A program made the translations under genes and the position numbers. From contig CALKXI010000010.1 in NCBI GenBank assembly GCA_938003965.1, forward strand, positions 1 through 34,289: a stretch of DNA of 34,289 bases, given 5' to 3'. Positions 25,535 through 34,150 of this stretch are shown piece after piece. The stretch comes from an uncultured Chlorobiales bacterium (GTDB lineage: Bacteria; Bacteroidota; Chlorobiia; Chlorobiales; Thermochlorobacteraceae). Positions within the stretch are counted from its first letter, which is position 1, and each line of letters begins with the position of its first letter. Under the pieces are notes generated by a model. That model saw only the letters and a list, made by a program, of their open reading frames with translations, searched no databases and was not told the DNA's origin.

Positions 25535-27628
25535 TTAGTATTGCGCTAATGCTTTCGCTGCTTCGTAGACTTTCTGCTCATTTGGCAGAATGTATTCCTC
25601 CAAAATTTTCGAGAATCCGACGGGCGTGAAAATAGAGCCTACACGGCGAATCGGCGCGTCCAAATACTCGAAGCAATGTTCGGCAATCAATGCTGCAAGT
25701 TCTCCGCCGAATCCACCTGTAACTTTGTCTTCGTGAACAACTAACGCTTTGCTTGTTTTTTTGACCGAGTTAAAGATGGTTTCGGTATCGAGCGGCGCAA
25801 GCGAGCGAATATCGACGACTTCAACTGAAACACCTTCTTTCGCTAAGCGCTCTGCAGCAAGAAGCGCATGGTGTGTTGTGGTACCGTAGGTAATGATGCT
25901 TAAATCTGTTCCTTCGCGGCGAATACGGGCTTTGCCGAAGGGAATCAAGATGTCTTCTTTCAAGCGTTTGGTTTTCGCCCAAGGGTTGTTGTAGAGGAAT
26001 TTCGGTTCAAGAATTACAGTTACGCCGCGCGAGCGAAACGCTGACCGAAGTAACCCTTGCATATCGTCAGCAAACGATGGAATCACGATGCGCAGACCGG
26101 GCAGCGTTGTAAATGCACCTTCGACGTTTTGCGAGTGATATAAGCCGCCGCCGATATAACCACCTGAGGCAATGCGCATGACGATGTTGGGCACAAATTG
26201 CCCTTTCGTGCGCCAATACTCGTGCGAGCACTCGACGACTTGCTCCATTGCAGGCCAGATGTAGTCAGCAAATTCTGCGCCTTCAATCAAGACCCAAATG
26301 TCCTCACGGTAGCGCGAAAAACCGTTTGCTGTTCCGACAATGAAATCTTCGGCAATCGGCGCATTGAACACACGCTCATTTCCAAATTCTTTGAGCATAC
26401 CTTTATCAGCGTTGAAGATGCCACCTTTTTCTTTTGAGGCCACATCTTGCCCCCAGAGAAATGTGTTCGGGTTGCGTCGAAACTCTTCAATTTGTGTGAA
26501 GTTGATGGCTTGTAAGAAACTGATGGTTTCATCGGTGTAGAGTTCGCTGCTACCTTGTGGGAGAGAAAGGTCGACGACAGTGCCGCTGGTTGGTCGATAG
26601 TCTGGAAGCACAAACTCTTTTGCGGATTCTGGTTTTGGCATTGGGGCTTTCTCGCCTTTTTCACAGGCTTCGGCGATGACTTGGTCGGCTTCGCGTTCAA
26701 TGTCAGCAAGTTCCGATTCGGTGAACAGTCCGTGCTCGAGCAAATATCGTTTGAATTTCGGCAGTGGGTCGCGCTTTTTGATTTCTTCAAGTTCTTCGTG
26801 CGTGCGATAAAGCAAGTGATTGTCGGAGTTGGAGTGTGAGCCAATGCGCTCGCAGTCGGCTTCGACCATCACAGGCAAGCGTTTTGTTTTGACATGCTCA
26901 ACGGCTTTTTGCATCGTAAACCATGAGTCAAACACATCGGTGCCGTCGCAGAACATCACTTCAAGGTTCGGAAATGAACGAAACACTTCGGCAGGGTGAA
27001 GCGTGCCGAATTGCTCGCTCACATGCACTGAAATGCCGTAGCGGTTGTTTTGAATTACAAAAATTGCTGGCAGTTTTTCGCGTGAAGCACCATTGATCGC
27101 TTCGTAAAAGTAGCCTTCGGCGCAGGCCGATTCTCCTCCAGAGTAGAAGACGATTTCGTCGCCACCGTATTTTTTAATGGCTCGCGCAACACCGACGACA
27201 TGCTGTGCATGATTGCCAGTTAAAGATGATACGTTTTGAATTCGAATTGAAGGCTTTGCAAAGTGATTGGACATGTGCCGACCGCCACCTGCAACATCGG
27301 CATCGCGTGAAAGTCCGTTCAAGATAATTTCTTCGGGTGTTAATCCTGCCGCCAGCGTCGTCAGCATATCGCGGTAATACGGAAAGAGAAAATCTTTTCC
27401 GGCACGAAACGATAGCCCAAGCGCCAGTTGAATTCCGTCATGCCCTTGATATGGCGCATGATACGACCATCCCATTCCCTTTTTGAGATAGCTTGCTGCC
27501 TTGATGTCTAATTGTCGCCCCGTGTAAAGAAGCCGATACCACTTCTGCAGCATTTCTTTCGGAATGTTTTGATGCTTGCTGACGCTTTGAGCAGGTGCTT
27601 TTTCTTTGGTGAGTTCGGCGGTGTTCAT
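25535..27628 (-). CDS. Fused E1 alpha-beta of a branched-chain 2-oxoacid dehydrogenase
   Basis: A 697-residue protein joining the E1 alpha domain (about 20-345) and the E1 beta domain (about 370-695). It is thiamine-diphosphate dependent and decarboxylates 2-oxoacids such as 2-oxoisovalerate, passing the acyl group to E2. SYHAPYQGHDG, PYYRDM and RHMSNHF are alpha landmarks; FGNERVFNAPIAEDFIVGTANG and HEDKVTGGFGGELAALI are beta landmarks. The metal motif GDG...N appears as SGGES...QNNRY, so the usual Asp is a Gly. E2 and E3 genes are absent from the window. The mutase gene lies 170 bases downstream on the same strand. Confidence 0.92.
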   Translation of the reverse strand: MNTAELTKEKAPAQSVSKHQNIPKEMLQKWYRLLYTGRQLDIKAASYLKKGMGWSYHAPYQGHDGIQLALGLSFRAGKDFLFPYYRDMLTTLAAGLTPEEIILNGLSRDADVAGGGRHMSNHFAKPSIRIQNVSSLTGNHAQHVVGVARAIKKYGGDEIVFYSGGESACAEGYFYEAINGASREKLPAIFVIQNNRYGISVHVSEQFGTLHPAEVFRSFPNLEVMFCDGTDVFDSWFTMQKAVEHVKTKRLPVMVEADCERIGSHSNSDNHLLYRTHEELEEIKKRDPLPKFKRYLLEHGLFTESELADIEREADQVIAEACEKGEKAPMPKPESAKEFVLPDYRPTSGTVVDLSLPQGSSELYTDETISFLQAINFTQIEEFRRNPNTFLWGQDVASKEKGGIFNADKGMLKEFGNERVFNAPIAEDFIVGTANGFSRYREDIWVLIEGAEFADYIWPAMEQVVECSHEYWRTKGQFVPNIVMRIASGGYIGGGLYHSQNVEGAFTTLPGLRIVIPSFADDMQGLLRSAFRSRGVTVILEPKFLYNNPWAKTKRLKEDILIPFGKARIRREGTDLSIITYGTTTHHALLAAERLAKEGVSVEVVDIRSLAPLDTETIFNSVKKTSKALVVHEDKVTGGFGGELAALIAEHCFEYLDAPIRRVGSIFTPVGFSKILEEYILPNEQKVYEAAKALAQY

Positions 27629-27821
27629 AGTGTTTTACTGCGGTTAGGTTGAGAAGACTTTTTGACGATGCGCGTTTTTTGGCTTAAATGGAGGGGGCAA
27701 TTTTTTTGCACTTTTTACTGCCATGTCGCTTTTTGCCAATTCATTTTCAGAATGTTCTGTAAAAATACGATAAAATCATTCGGCGACCAACCCTGAAAAC
27801 GGAATTTCCCTTCGTTTGCAT

Positions 27822-27829
27822 TAACTTTG
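27822..27829 (+). promoter_or_regulatory. Putative -7 element of the dCMP deaminase gene
   Basis: TAACTTTG matches TAnnTTTG. It overlaps the TTG codon (27827) of the longer reading frame, which supports ATG 27860 as the true start. No convincing -33 TTTG is seen. Confidence 0.4.
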
Positions 27830-27859
27830 ACGCCTATATCAATCAAGACCTTTTCGTCA

Positions 27860-28369
27860 ATGAACGAACCACTGACTCAAAACGAGATAGCAAGCAATCC
27901 GTCAAAAAAGCAAGCACGTATTGGGTGGCACGAATACTTTATGAGTGTAGCCCATTTGATTGCTCGTCGTTCCACATGCGAGCGCGCCCATATTGGCGCC
28001 GTCATTGTACGCGAAAACAACATTCTCGCCACAGGCTACAACGGCTCGCCATCAGGCTTGCCACACTGCGACGGTCCGAACTGCCTCATCTACAAATCGA
28101 TTCACCCCGACGGCACGGTCGAGGAGAACTGCATGCGCACAATTCATGCCGAAATCAACGCAATTGCGCAAGCCGCCAAAAATGGCACGGCAATTAAAGG
28201 CGCGGACATTTACATCACCGCAAGCCCTTGTCTCAACTGCCTCAAAGTGCTTATCAACGTTGGTATTAAAACGATTTACTACGACAAACCTTACAAAATA
28301 GAAAACATCTCGGAACTGGTCTCGCTTTCAGGCGTAAAACTTGTTCAAGTTCATGTCGAACCTGTATAA
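27860..28369 (+). CDS. Deoxycytidylate deaminase-like protein
   Basis: A 169-residue zinc enzyme of the dCMP/ComEB deaminase family, which makes dUMP from dCMP for thymidylate synthesis. The zinc site is complete: HAE at residues 96-98 in TIHAEINAI, and PCLNC with Cys124/Cys127. [15 protein letters not shown] and [14 protein letters not shown] match the dCMP deaminase nucleotide-binding regions and a likely structural zinc site (Cys40, Cys70, Cys75). I start at ATG 27860 because the open frame before it lies in a promoter-like element. It is the first gene of a three-gene + strand run. Confidence 0.9.
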   Translation: MNEPLTQNEIASNPSKKQARIGWHEYFMSVAHLIARRSTCERAHIGAVIVRENNILATGYNGSPSGLPHCDGPNCLIYKSIHPDGTVEENCMRTIHAEINAIAQAAKNGTAIKGADIYITASPCLNCLKVLINVGIKTIYYDKPYKIENISELVSLSGVKLVQVHVEPV

Positions 28370-28413
28370 CTTGCTACTTTCATATCCTTAAACCCAAAAC
28401 AAAGACAACAACC

Positions 28414-29298
28414 TTGAGAACGAACCTTGCGCTCTGGGACACACGATACAGCCTAAAGACAAGCGCACTGACTAAATCTGCAATTGAAAAAGTTCAAGAT
28501 TCCTCGCCTAATCAAGCCTTATACCTTGCGATACTTCACTTCCTGTATGCCTCTGGCGTAGCGGCAGATGAAGGTATGGATGCTGATGCAAAAGCCACCT
28601 TGATTAAATTCGGCGCATCGGATGTAGTTACCGCCAACCCCTTGAGACTTCGCCAAGAAGTGGAAGCTTTGCTCGATGAGTTAAGCGCGCAGGGCGAAAA
28701 TCCAGACCCAACTTGGCTCACGAAAAGTTTTCGCTTGACGTCGCTCTTGATGCAGTTGCCATTCAATACAACTACTACGGAACTCATCTTAGATGCCGCC
28801 ACGCTTATCAGCCGTGCCGTCCGCCTTCCTGCAGACTGCTCCTATACTTTGCTTTTTTACATCTACGAGCAAATGAAACATCCTCTTTATCGACGTGCCT
28901 TTCTTGCCGTCGAGCCCGATTTCTGGGAAAATTATTTAGCCATCATGCTTAAAACGATGGGAAGATTTTTGCGCGATGCTGTTATGGAATACATCATTTA
29001 TTATGAACTGCCGCCAGGAGGCTCAAATGAAGAGCATCTGACGTTATGCCAGAAACTGTGTAGCGTCGCTGTGGAGTGTTGCTACTTGGTGCATAAAGCA
29101 TCAGGATTGGTTGAAACCGAACTCGACAAAAAAATTTATCAATTCTGTACCGATGCAATTTTGAACAAAGACCCAAAGCCGCTTATCACTTACTCTTACC
29201 GCTTGCTTGATTTGTCAAGCGAAGATTTCTTCATCACTTTGCCGAAAGAAACTATCAACAAGTATATTGTATCTGCGATGGAGAAGTTAAGTGTTTAA
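28414..29298 (+). CDS. Unknown conserved-looking helical protein
   Basis: A 294-residue protein that I do not recognise. It starts with TTG, has no signal peptide or membrane segment, and is strongly alpha-helical, with Leu-rich amphipathic stretches (SFRLTSLLMQLP, LILDAATLISRAVRLP, TLLFYIYEQMKHPLY) and four Cys in SVAVECCYL and nearby. It lies 44 bases after the dCMP deaminase gene and 38 before ribD, so cotranscription with these nucleotide and flavin genes is likely. Codon use looks like that of its neighbours. No better function can be given. Confidence 0.6.
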   Translation: MRTNLALWDTRYSLKTSALTKSAIEKVQDSSPNQALYLAILHFLYASGVAADEGMDADAKATLIKFGASDVVTANPLRLRQEVEALLDELSAQGENPDPTWLTKSFRLTSLLMQLPFNTTTTELILDAATLISRAVRLPADCSYTLLFYIYEQMKHPLYRRAFLAVEPDFWENYLAIMLKTMGRFLRDAVMEYIIYYELPPGGSNEEHLTLCQKLCSVAVECCYLVHKASGLVETELDKKIYQFCTDAILNKDPKPLITYSYRLLDLSSEDFFITLPKETINKYIVSAMEKLSV

Positions 29299-29336
29299 AG
29301 TTTCCGTCGTATCATCCGCAATGTGAGCTTGACCTT

Positions 29337-30464
29337 ATGTCCAAGACATCAAAAACCAAGCACGCCACCCTTGACGATGCCGCAGACGAATTGTTTCTCG
29401 CCAAATGCTTAACGCTCGCCAAGCGCGGTGCAGGAAAGGTCAGCCCCAACCCGATGGTCGGCTGTGTGATTGTGTGCAATGGCAAAGTGATTGGCAAAGG
29501 GTGGCACAAGCAATACGGTGAAGCACATGCCGAAGTGAATGCTATTCGCTCTGTCAAAGATGAATCGCTTCTCAGGCACTCGACGCTCTATGTCAATCTT
29601 GAGCCGTGTTCGCACTTCGGCAAAACCCCGCCTTGCGCCGATTTGATTATAGAGAAAAAAATTCCGCGCGTGGTCATCGGCTGCGTTGACCCGAACCCCA
29701 AGGTTGCTGGCAAAGGCATTAAGAAACTCAAAGACGCTGGAATCGATGTGCGCGTTGGCGTCTTGCGCGAGGAATCAGAACAACTTAACGAAGCCTTCTT
29801 GAAATCGCATCGATACCACTTACCTTTCGTTGCGCTTAAACTTGCGCAATCGCTTGACGGACGAATTGCCACCAAAACCAAAGATTCTAAATGGATTACC
29901 AGCGAAGTTGCTCGTGCCTACGCCCACCACTTGCGCAATCATTACGACGCTGTCATGGTTGGTTCTCGCACCGCACTTGCCGATAACCCTTCCCTAACGG
30001 TCAGACTTGTTGAAGGCAAAAATCCAAAGCGCATTTTGCTCGACCGCCAATTGCGCGTGCCGCTTCAAGCCAACATATTCAGCAAAGACGCACCGACGCT
30101 TGTCTTCACTTCGCGCATCAACAAGCGGCATCCGAAGGTTAAAGCGTTGGGAAAAATTGGGGTCAAAGTTTTTTTTGTCGGAGAGAAAAACGAATCGCTC
30201 AACTTGCTTGACGTGATGCACATCTTGCACGAAGAACTCATTCTTTCTGTCATGGTTGAAGGCGGCGCGCAACTCTTCGCCTCACTTATCAAGGCAGGCT
30301 TGTGCGATAAACTTCATGCGTTTATTGCGCCAAATCTTATCGGCGGCGACGGCTTAGCCAGCATCGGCAATCTTGGCTTGAAGAAAATCACTGACCGCAT
30401 TGACCTTAAAAATCCCTCTATCAAAGTGCTCTCTGATTGTTTAATCGTTGAAGGCTACTTTTAG
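29337..30464 (+). CDS. ribD: Bifunctional riboflavin deaminase/reductase RibD
   Basis: A 375-residue enzyme for the second and third steps of riboflavin synthesis. The N-terminal deaminase has the zinc site HAE (64-66) in GEAHAEVNAI and Cys91/Cys100 in EPCSHFGKTPPCAD. The C-terminal reductase begins about residue 160 with FVALKLAQSLDGRIATKTKDSKWIT and includes MVEGGAQLFASLI. Both halves look complete and the length is normal. No other rib genes are nearby. It converges with the small membrane protein gene, 10 bases apart. Confidence 0.96.
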   Translation: MSKTSKTKHATLDDAADELFLAKCLTLAKRGAGKVSPNPMVGCVIVCNGKVIGKGWHKQYGEAHAEVNAIRSVKDESLLRHSTLYVNLEPCSHFGKTPPCADLIIEKKIPRVVIGCVDPNPKVAGKGIKKLKDAGIDVRVGVLREESEQLNEAFLKSHRYHLPFVALKLAQSLDGRIATKTKDSKWITSEVARAYAHHLRNHYDAVMVGSRTALADNPSLTVRLVEGKNPKRILLDRQLRVPLQANIFSKDAPTLVFTSRINKRHPKVKALGKIGVKVFFVGEKNESLNLLDVMHILHEELILSVMVEGGAQLFASLIKAGLCDKLHAFIAPNLIGGDGLASIGNLGLKKITDRIDLKNPSIKVLSDCLIVEGYF

Positions 30465-30474
30465 CCCAACGCAG

Positions 30475-30759
30475 TTAATTCAAGTGATAAGATTTGTAAT
30501 TAGAAAGCAATCGCTTCGGCTGAATGAGCGTATAGACTTTTCGGTTGCGTGCTGGAATAGGCTGTGTCGCTCTTGCATAATCCGAAGCGTTCCATACCTT
30601 GCCGCTCGTGCGAAAGATGAGGTAAAGCCAAAAAGGAATTGAAGCAACAGCCAAAATGGGCAGAAATACACATGCTAAAATCCCTAATGGAATAGAAAGC
30701 GCAGCGGCAATTACGGCTGCCAACATATAGTAACCCAAACGGCGTAACTTGACTTGCAT
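30475..30759 (-). CDS. Small two-helix membrane protein
   Basis: A 94-residue protein of unknown function. I start at ATG 30759 (MQVKLRRLGYY); the frame also opens at TTG 30795, but that codon is part of a palindrome. Two adjacent hydrophobic helices (about 10-30 and 32-50, joined by PLGILACVFLPILA) are followed by a basic tail containing VWNASDYARATQPIPARNRK. No family was recognised. It is divergent from deoC. Confidence 0.6.
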   Translation of the reverse strand: MQVKLRRLGYYMLAAVIAAALSIPLGILACVFLPILAVASIPFWLYLIFRTSGKVWNASDYARATQPIPARNRKVYTLIQPKRLLSNYKSYHLN

Positions 30760-30780
30760 AGCAAAAAGTGTAGTTTTGTA

Positions 30781-30795
30781 TTGAGTTGAACTCAA
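30781..30795. promoter_or_regulatory. Palindrome upstream of the small membrane protein gene
   Basis: TTGAGTTGAACTCAA has 7-bp arms around a single central base. It sits 22 bases before ATG 30759 and could be a repressor site. Its small size and lack of context leave this uncertain. Confidence 0.3.
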
Positions 30796-30925
30796 AAAGA
30801 CGATGACGAACTACAAATACGAACCGCTCAAAATGACAACTGCTGACGCTGAAAGAGGGAACTTCTGAACGATAAACACCAAATCGACCATAATAAATTT
30901 CATACATCACTCGTTTTTTCAATCC

Positions 30926-31744
30926 ATGACCACGCCCAATTATCTCGTTGCACAAAGTGTTCTGCGAAAAGCAGCCAGTCTCGACCTTCAAAAAGTCGCC
31001 AACGAAGTAAAGTCGTATCTTGACTATGGCGCGGCGCGCGTTGGCATTCGGGAGTCGCATCAACAGGCAGTCTGTATTCCGAATTTTGGGTTTGCTAAAT
31101 ACATTGACCATACCCTCTTGAAGCCTGATGCCTCGCGCTCAGACATCATCATGCTTTGCGACGAAGCCAAAGCGCACGGCTTTGCGTCGGTCTGTGTGAA
31201 TCCGCACTATGTTAAACTGTGCGCGACGATGCTTCGCAATACCGCAGTGAAAGTTTGCACTGTGGTTGGTTTTCCGCTCGGCGCAAGCACTACGCGCGTG
31301 AAGGTTTATGAAACCCAAGTCGCCTGTGAAGACGGCGCAACGGAAATTGACATGGTCATCAACATTGGTGAACTCAAATCTAAAAATTACGATTTGGTCG
31401 AAGCCGATATTGCAGGGGTTGTCAATGCCGCTGATTCCGCTGATGCGATTGTGAAGGTAATTTTGGAAACGTGTTTGCTCACCGATGAGGAAAAAGTCAT
31501 TGCTTCGGTGCTTTCCAAAAATGCAGGGGCGCATTTTGTTAAAACGTCAACGGGCTTTTCAAAAGGGGGCGCCACGCTCGAAGATGTCGCTTTGATGCGC
31601 AAAGCTGTCGGCGAAACACTCGGTGTGAAAGCCAGTGGCGGCGTGCGCGATTACGCCACTGCCAAAAAAATGATTGAATACGGCGCAACGCGAATCGGTG
31701 CTAGCGCCAGCGTCAAAATCGTCAGAGAAGCCGAGTGTTTGTAA
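30926..31744 (+). CDS. deoC: Deoxyribose-phosphate aldolase
   Basis: A 272-residue class I aldolase that splits 2-deoxyribose 5-phosphate into acetaldehyde and glyceraldehyde 3-phosphate during deoxynucleoside breakdown. The Schiff-base lysine is Lys206 in KTSTGF, with Lys235 in [10 protein letters not shown], and the N-terminal active-site region is [11 protein letters not shown] (59-69). An N-terminal extension of about 55 residues precedes the conserved core, longer than in the short bacterial forms. Other deo genes are not adjacent. Confidence 0.96.
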   Translation: MTTPNYLVAQSVLRKAASLDLQKVANEVKSYLDYGAARVGIRESHQQAVCIPNFGFAKYIDHTLLKPDASRSDIIMLCDEAKAHGFASVCVNPHYVKLCATMLRNTAVKVCTVVGFPLGASTTRVKVYETQVACEDGATEIDMVINIGELKSKNYDLVEADIAGVVNAADSADAIVKVILETCLLTDEEKVIASVLSKNAGAHFVKTSTGFSKGGATLEDVALMRKAVGETLGVKASGGVRDYATAKKMIEYGATRIGASASVKIVREAECL

Positions 31745-31825
31745 GCCCTGTTTCTTTGTAAATCCCGTTTCTGCACAAACGTTTGAGGGAAGGCTCATTG
31801 GCTTGATGTTGAATCGTCGTTTTCG

Positions 31826-31833
31826 TAACTTTG
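31826..31833 (+). promoter_or_regulatory. Putative promoter of the first ompH gene
   Basis: TAACTTTG matches the TAnnTTTG element, with CTTG (31802-31805) at the -33 position, 20 bases upstream (three of four matches). A start near 31839 gives a 19-base leader before ATG 31858. Confidence 0.4.
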
Positions 31834-31857
31834 GTGCTTCAATCATTAAAAGCAAAC

Positions 31858-32442
31858 ATGCGACAACAACTCTATTTTGCGTTTCTCGTAAGTCTGTTTG
31901 CATTTGCCTCAAGCGAAGTTTGCGCCCAAAAAATTGGGTTTATCGACTCGCAAGCCATTTTAGACCAACTGCCCGAAGCCAAAGACGCTAAACGTCGCTT
32001 GGAAGTGCTCACGTTGGAATGGCAAAATGAAATCAAAAAACGGCGTGACGCCCTTGACAAAATGGTGCGCGACTTTCAAGTCAAAGAGGTGCTTTATACA
32101 GACGAAATCAAACAGCAGAAACGCAAAGAAATGATGGACGCCGATAAAGCCATTTTTGAGTATCAAAATCAAAAGTTTGGCGTCGACGGCGAGTATTTCA
32201 GAAAGCAGAGCGAACTGATGCGTCCGATTCAAGACAAGCTCTACTCTGCCCTGCGCGCCGTTGCTATTGATAACGACTACGATTACGTCTTTGACCGTGC
32301 CAGCGACACGATGTTGCTTTACGCAAACGAAACGCACAACCTGACGCAGAAAGTCTTAGATAGATTGCTTGCATCGCTTCCTGAACGAGACCGCACTGGT
32401 GGTGCGCCCTCTGCACCTAACGCTGACGGTGCAGGGAAATAA
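31858..32442 (+). CDS. OmpH/Skp-family periplasmic chaperone (first copy)
   Basis: A 194-residue Skp-type protein that would hold unfolded outer membrane proteins in the periplasm. MRQQLYFAFLVSLFAFASSEVCAQ is a signal peptide, and KIGFIDSQAILDQLPEAKDA directly after it is the OmpH N-terminal strand. A long coiled coil (about 45-120: EVLTLEWQNEIKKRRDALDKMV and on) and the return strand DYDYVFDRASDTMLLYANETHNLT complete the fold. A Pro/Gly-rich tail follows. I use ATG 31858 rather than the upstream TTG 31831 because that codon overlaps the -7 element. Confidence 0.93.
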   Translation: MRQQLYFAFLVSLFAFASSEVCAQKIGFIDSQAILDQLPEAKDAKRRLEVLTLEWQNEIKKRRDALDKMVRDFQVKEVLYTDEIKQQKRKEMMDADKAIFEYQNQKFGVDGEYFRKQSELMRPIQDKLYSALRAVAIDNDYDYVFDRASDTMLLYANETHNLTQKVLDRLLASLPERDRTGGAPSAPNADGAGK

Positions 32443-32490
32443 ACCGTTCCAAAATTTCTTTTCAACATTTAATTGGAGGAAAAACAAAGA

Positions 32491-33045
32491 ATGTCAGTCA
32501 TTCAACCAAAATTGTCTCCGCTTTCAAAAGGCAAAAGTTTTCTTGTCGGTTTTGGGCTTGCTGTCGGCTTTATGCTCGGCGTAGGCGCAAGCGGCGCCGG
32601 CGATGCCAAAGTCGGCTATGTCGATACTGATAACGTTATTGCACAACTCCCCGACTCGAAAGGCGTTCAAGAAAAAATGAAGAAACTCCAAGAAGGCGCC
32701 GAAGCCGAAATGCAAAAAATGGCGAAAGACTTGCAAGCCGCTTTTGAAGAATATGATCGCAAGAAGACTACTATGACCGAAGACGCTAAAAAGAAAAAAG
32801 AAGAAGAACTCTTGAGCAAGCGACAACAACTCGAAGAGTTCCGCTATCAAAAGCAAAACGAATTGCAAAAGAAAACAGGCGAACTTTTGAAACCGATTGA
32901 AGACAAAGTGATGAAAGCCGTTGAAAAAGTTGCCAAGCAATATGGCTACAGCATTGTCTTGAACAAAGGCGGCGTCGCCAACCCTGTGCTCTACGGAGAT
33001 AAAACGCACGACCTTACTTTCAAAGTACTTGACGCGCTTAAATAA
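32491..33045 (+). CDS. OmpH/Skp-family periplasmic chaperone (second copy)
   Basis: A 184-residue Skp-like protein, a tandem paralogue of the gene before it (48-base gap). The SD GGAGGA (32475-32480) favours ATG 32491. The N-terminal hydrophobic helix (about 16-38, ending GASGAGDA) is an atypical signal segment; KVGYVDTDNVIAQLPDSKGVQEKM then matches OmpH. The coiled coil (50-130) is very rich in Lys/Glu, and YGYSIVLNKGGVANPVLYGDKTHDLT returns to the base. Two copies are common in this phylum; each may serve different clients. bamA, often adjacent, is not in the window. Confidence 0.93.
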   Translation: MSVIQPKLSPLSKGKSFLVGFGLAVGFMLGVGASGAGDAKVGYVDTDNVIAQLPDSKGVQEKMKKLQEGAEAEMQKMAKDLQAAFEEYDRKKTTMTEDAKKKKEEELLSKRQQLEEFRYQKQNELQKKTGELLKPIEDKVMKAVEKVAKQYGYSIVLNKGGVANPVLYGDKTHDLTFKVLDALK

Positions 33046-33156
33046 ACGCTCGTTTCGTTTTTGAAAGTCCATCTTTGCACTGTACATTGATAGCCTTTTT
33101 TGAAAAGTTTTCATTCAACAACTAACCTTTTAACGGTAACGCCAAACGATTTTAAG

Positions 33157-33426
33157 ATGAAACCGAATATTCATCCGCAAAATTATCGCCCTGTCGTCTT
33201 CCAAGATTTAACTGATGGCTCGCGCTTCATTACACGCTCCTGCGTTGAGACGAAGGAAACCATCAAGTGGACCGATGGCAACGAGTATCCGCTCTTCAAA
33301 GTTGAAATCAGCAATTCGTCGCACCCATACTACACTGGCAAGCAAGTGCTCGTCGATACAGCAGGTCGCGTGGAGCGCTTCAACAAGCGATTCACAAAAA
33401 ACACAACGAAATCCGACGCCAAGTAA
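33157..33426 (+). CDS. rpmE2: Ribosomal protein L31 type B
   Basis: An 89-residue L31. [17 protein letters not shown] at the start, then [36 protein letters not shown], marks the type B form. It lacks the CxxC pairs of zinc-binding type A and retains one Cys, so it needs no zinc. The start at ATG 33157 is chosen by family match; 19 more upstream codons do not align. A terminator follows within 18 bases of the stop. Confidence 0.95.
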   Translation: MKPNIHPQNYRPVVFQDLTDGSRFITRSCVETKETIKWTDGNEYPLFKVEISNSSHPYYTGKQVLVDTAGRVERFNKRFTKNTTKSDAK

Positions 33427-33443
33427 ATCATTGTGAAAATTTC

Positions 33444-33483
33444 ATGCTCAAACAGGCACACCCCCTCTTTGAGCATTTTTTTT
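33444..33483 (+). terminator. Terminator after rpmE2
   Basis: ATGCTCAAA (33444-33452) and TTTGAGCAT (33468-33476) form a 9-bp stem, with a 15-base loop and a T run to 33483. It separates rpmE2 from frr. An in-frame ATG at 33444 belongs to this hairpin and is not the frr start. Confidence 0.9.
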
Positions 33484-33509
33484 GTCCAAACCAAAACACA
33501 TTTCTACAC

Positions 33510-34067
33510 ATGGTTAAAGAAACTCTGCATGCCGCCGAACAGCGCATGAAAAAATCGTTAGAAGTTATCCAAAGTGAATTAGCCTCTGTTCGCACGGGCA
33601 AAGCCACAACCGCACTTCTCGATGGCATTAAAGTGGAGTCTTACGGACAACTCGTTCCGCTCAAGCAAGTCGGCAATGTGAGCGTGAAAGATTCCAAAAC
33701 ACTCGTGGTGCAACTGTGGGATAAAAATGTCGTCGCCAACGCCGAGAAAGCCATTCGCGAATCAGGCATGGGCTTGAACCCTGCAACGGAAGGGCAAACC
33801 ATCCGCATTCCGATTCCCCCCTTAACCGAAGAACGCCGACGCGAATACGTTAAACTCGTCAAGAGATTCGCCGAAGACGCCAAAATCTCTTTGCGCAATA
33901 TCCGCCGCGACGCTATTCAAGCCATTGAGAAAGCCGAAAAAGAAAAAGCCATCACCGAAGACGATAAAAATCGCGGTAAAAAAGACGCCGATTCGCTCAC
34001 CCAACGCTATGAAAAAATGATTGATGAAGCCGTTGCCAAAAAAGAAAAAGAAATCATGGAAATTTGA
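33510..34067 (+). CDS. frr: Ribosome recycling factor
   Basis: A 185-residue RRF, exactly the usual length, which with EF-G splits the ribosome after termination. ELASVRTGKATTALLDGIKVESYG and PLKQVGNVSVKDSKTLVVQLWDKN at the start, and LTEERRREYVKLVKRFAEDAKISLRNIRRDA in the centre, are hallmark segments of the helix bundle. I use ATG 33510, as the 22 residues before it come from the terminator of rpmE2. Its usual neighbours pyrH and tsf are not seen. Confidence 0.97.
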   Translation: MVKETLHAAEQRMKKSLEVIQSELASVRTGKATTALLDGIKVESYGQLVPLKQVGNVSVKDSKTLVVQLWDKNVVANAEKAIRESGMGLNPATEGQTIRIPIPPLTEERRREYVKLVKRFAEDAKISLRNIRRDAIQAIEKAEKEKAITEDDKNRGKKDADSLTQRYEKMIDEAVAKKEKEIMEI

Positions 34068-34150
34068 CGTTTATTTTACTTTTGATACTTTGGGACATCA
34101 ACATGTGCAGTTTACCTGTTTCTTCATCAAACGCTAAACATTATTAGAAA

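Noticed and set aside
26287-26844. A 185-codon frame in another phase inside the fused E1
   Set aside because: The E1 frame carries all landmarks; the alternative is low-complexity Ser/Lys/Thr without motif.
33444-33509. Longer frr start at 33444
   Set aside because: Those codons are the rpmE2 terminator hairpin and T run; ATG 33510 gives the normal RRF length.
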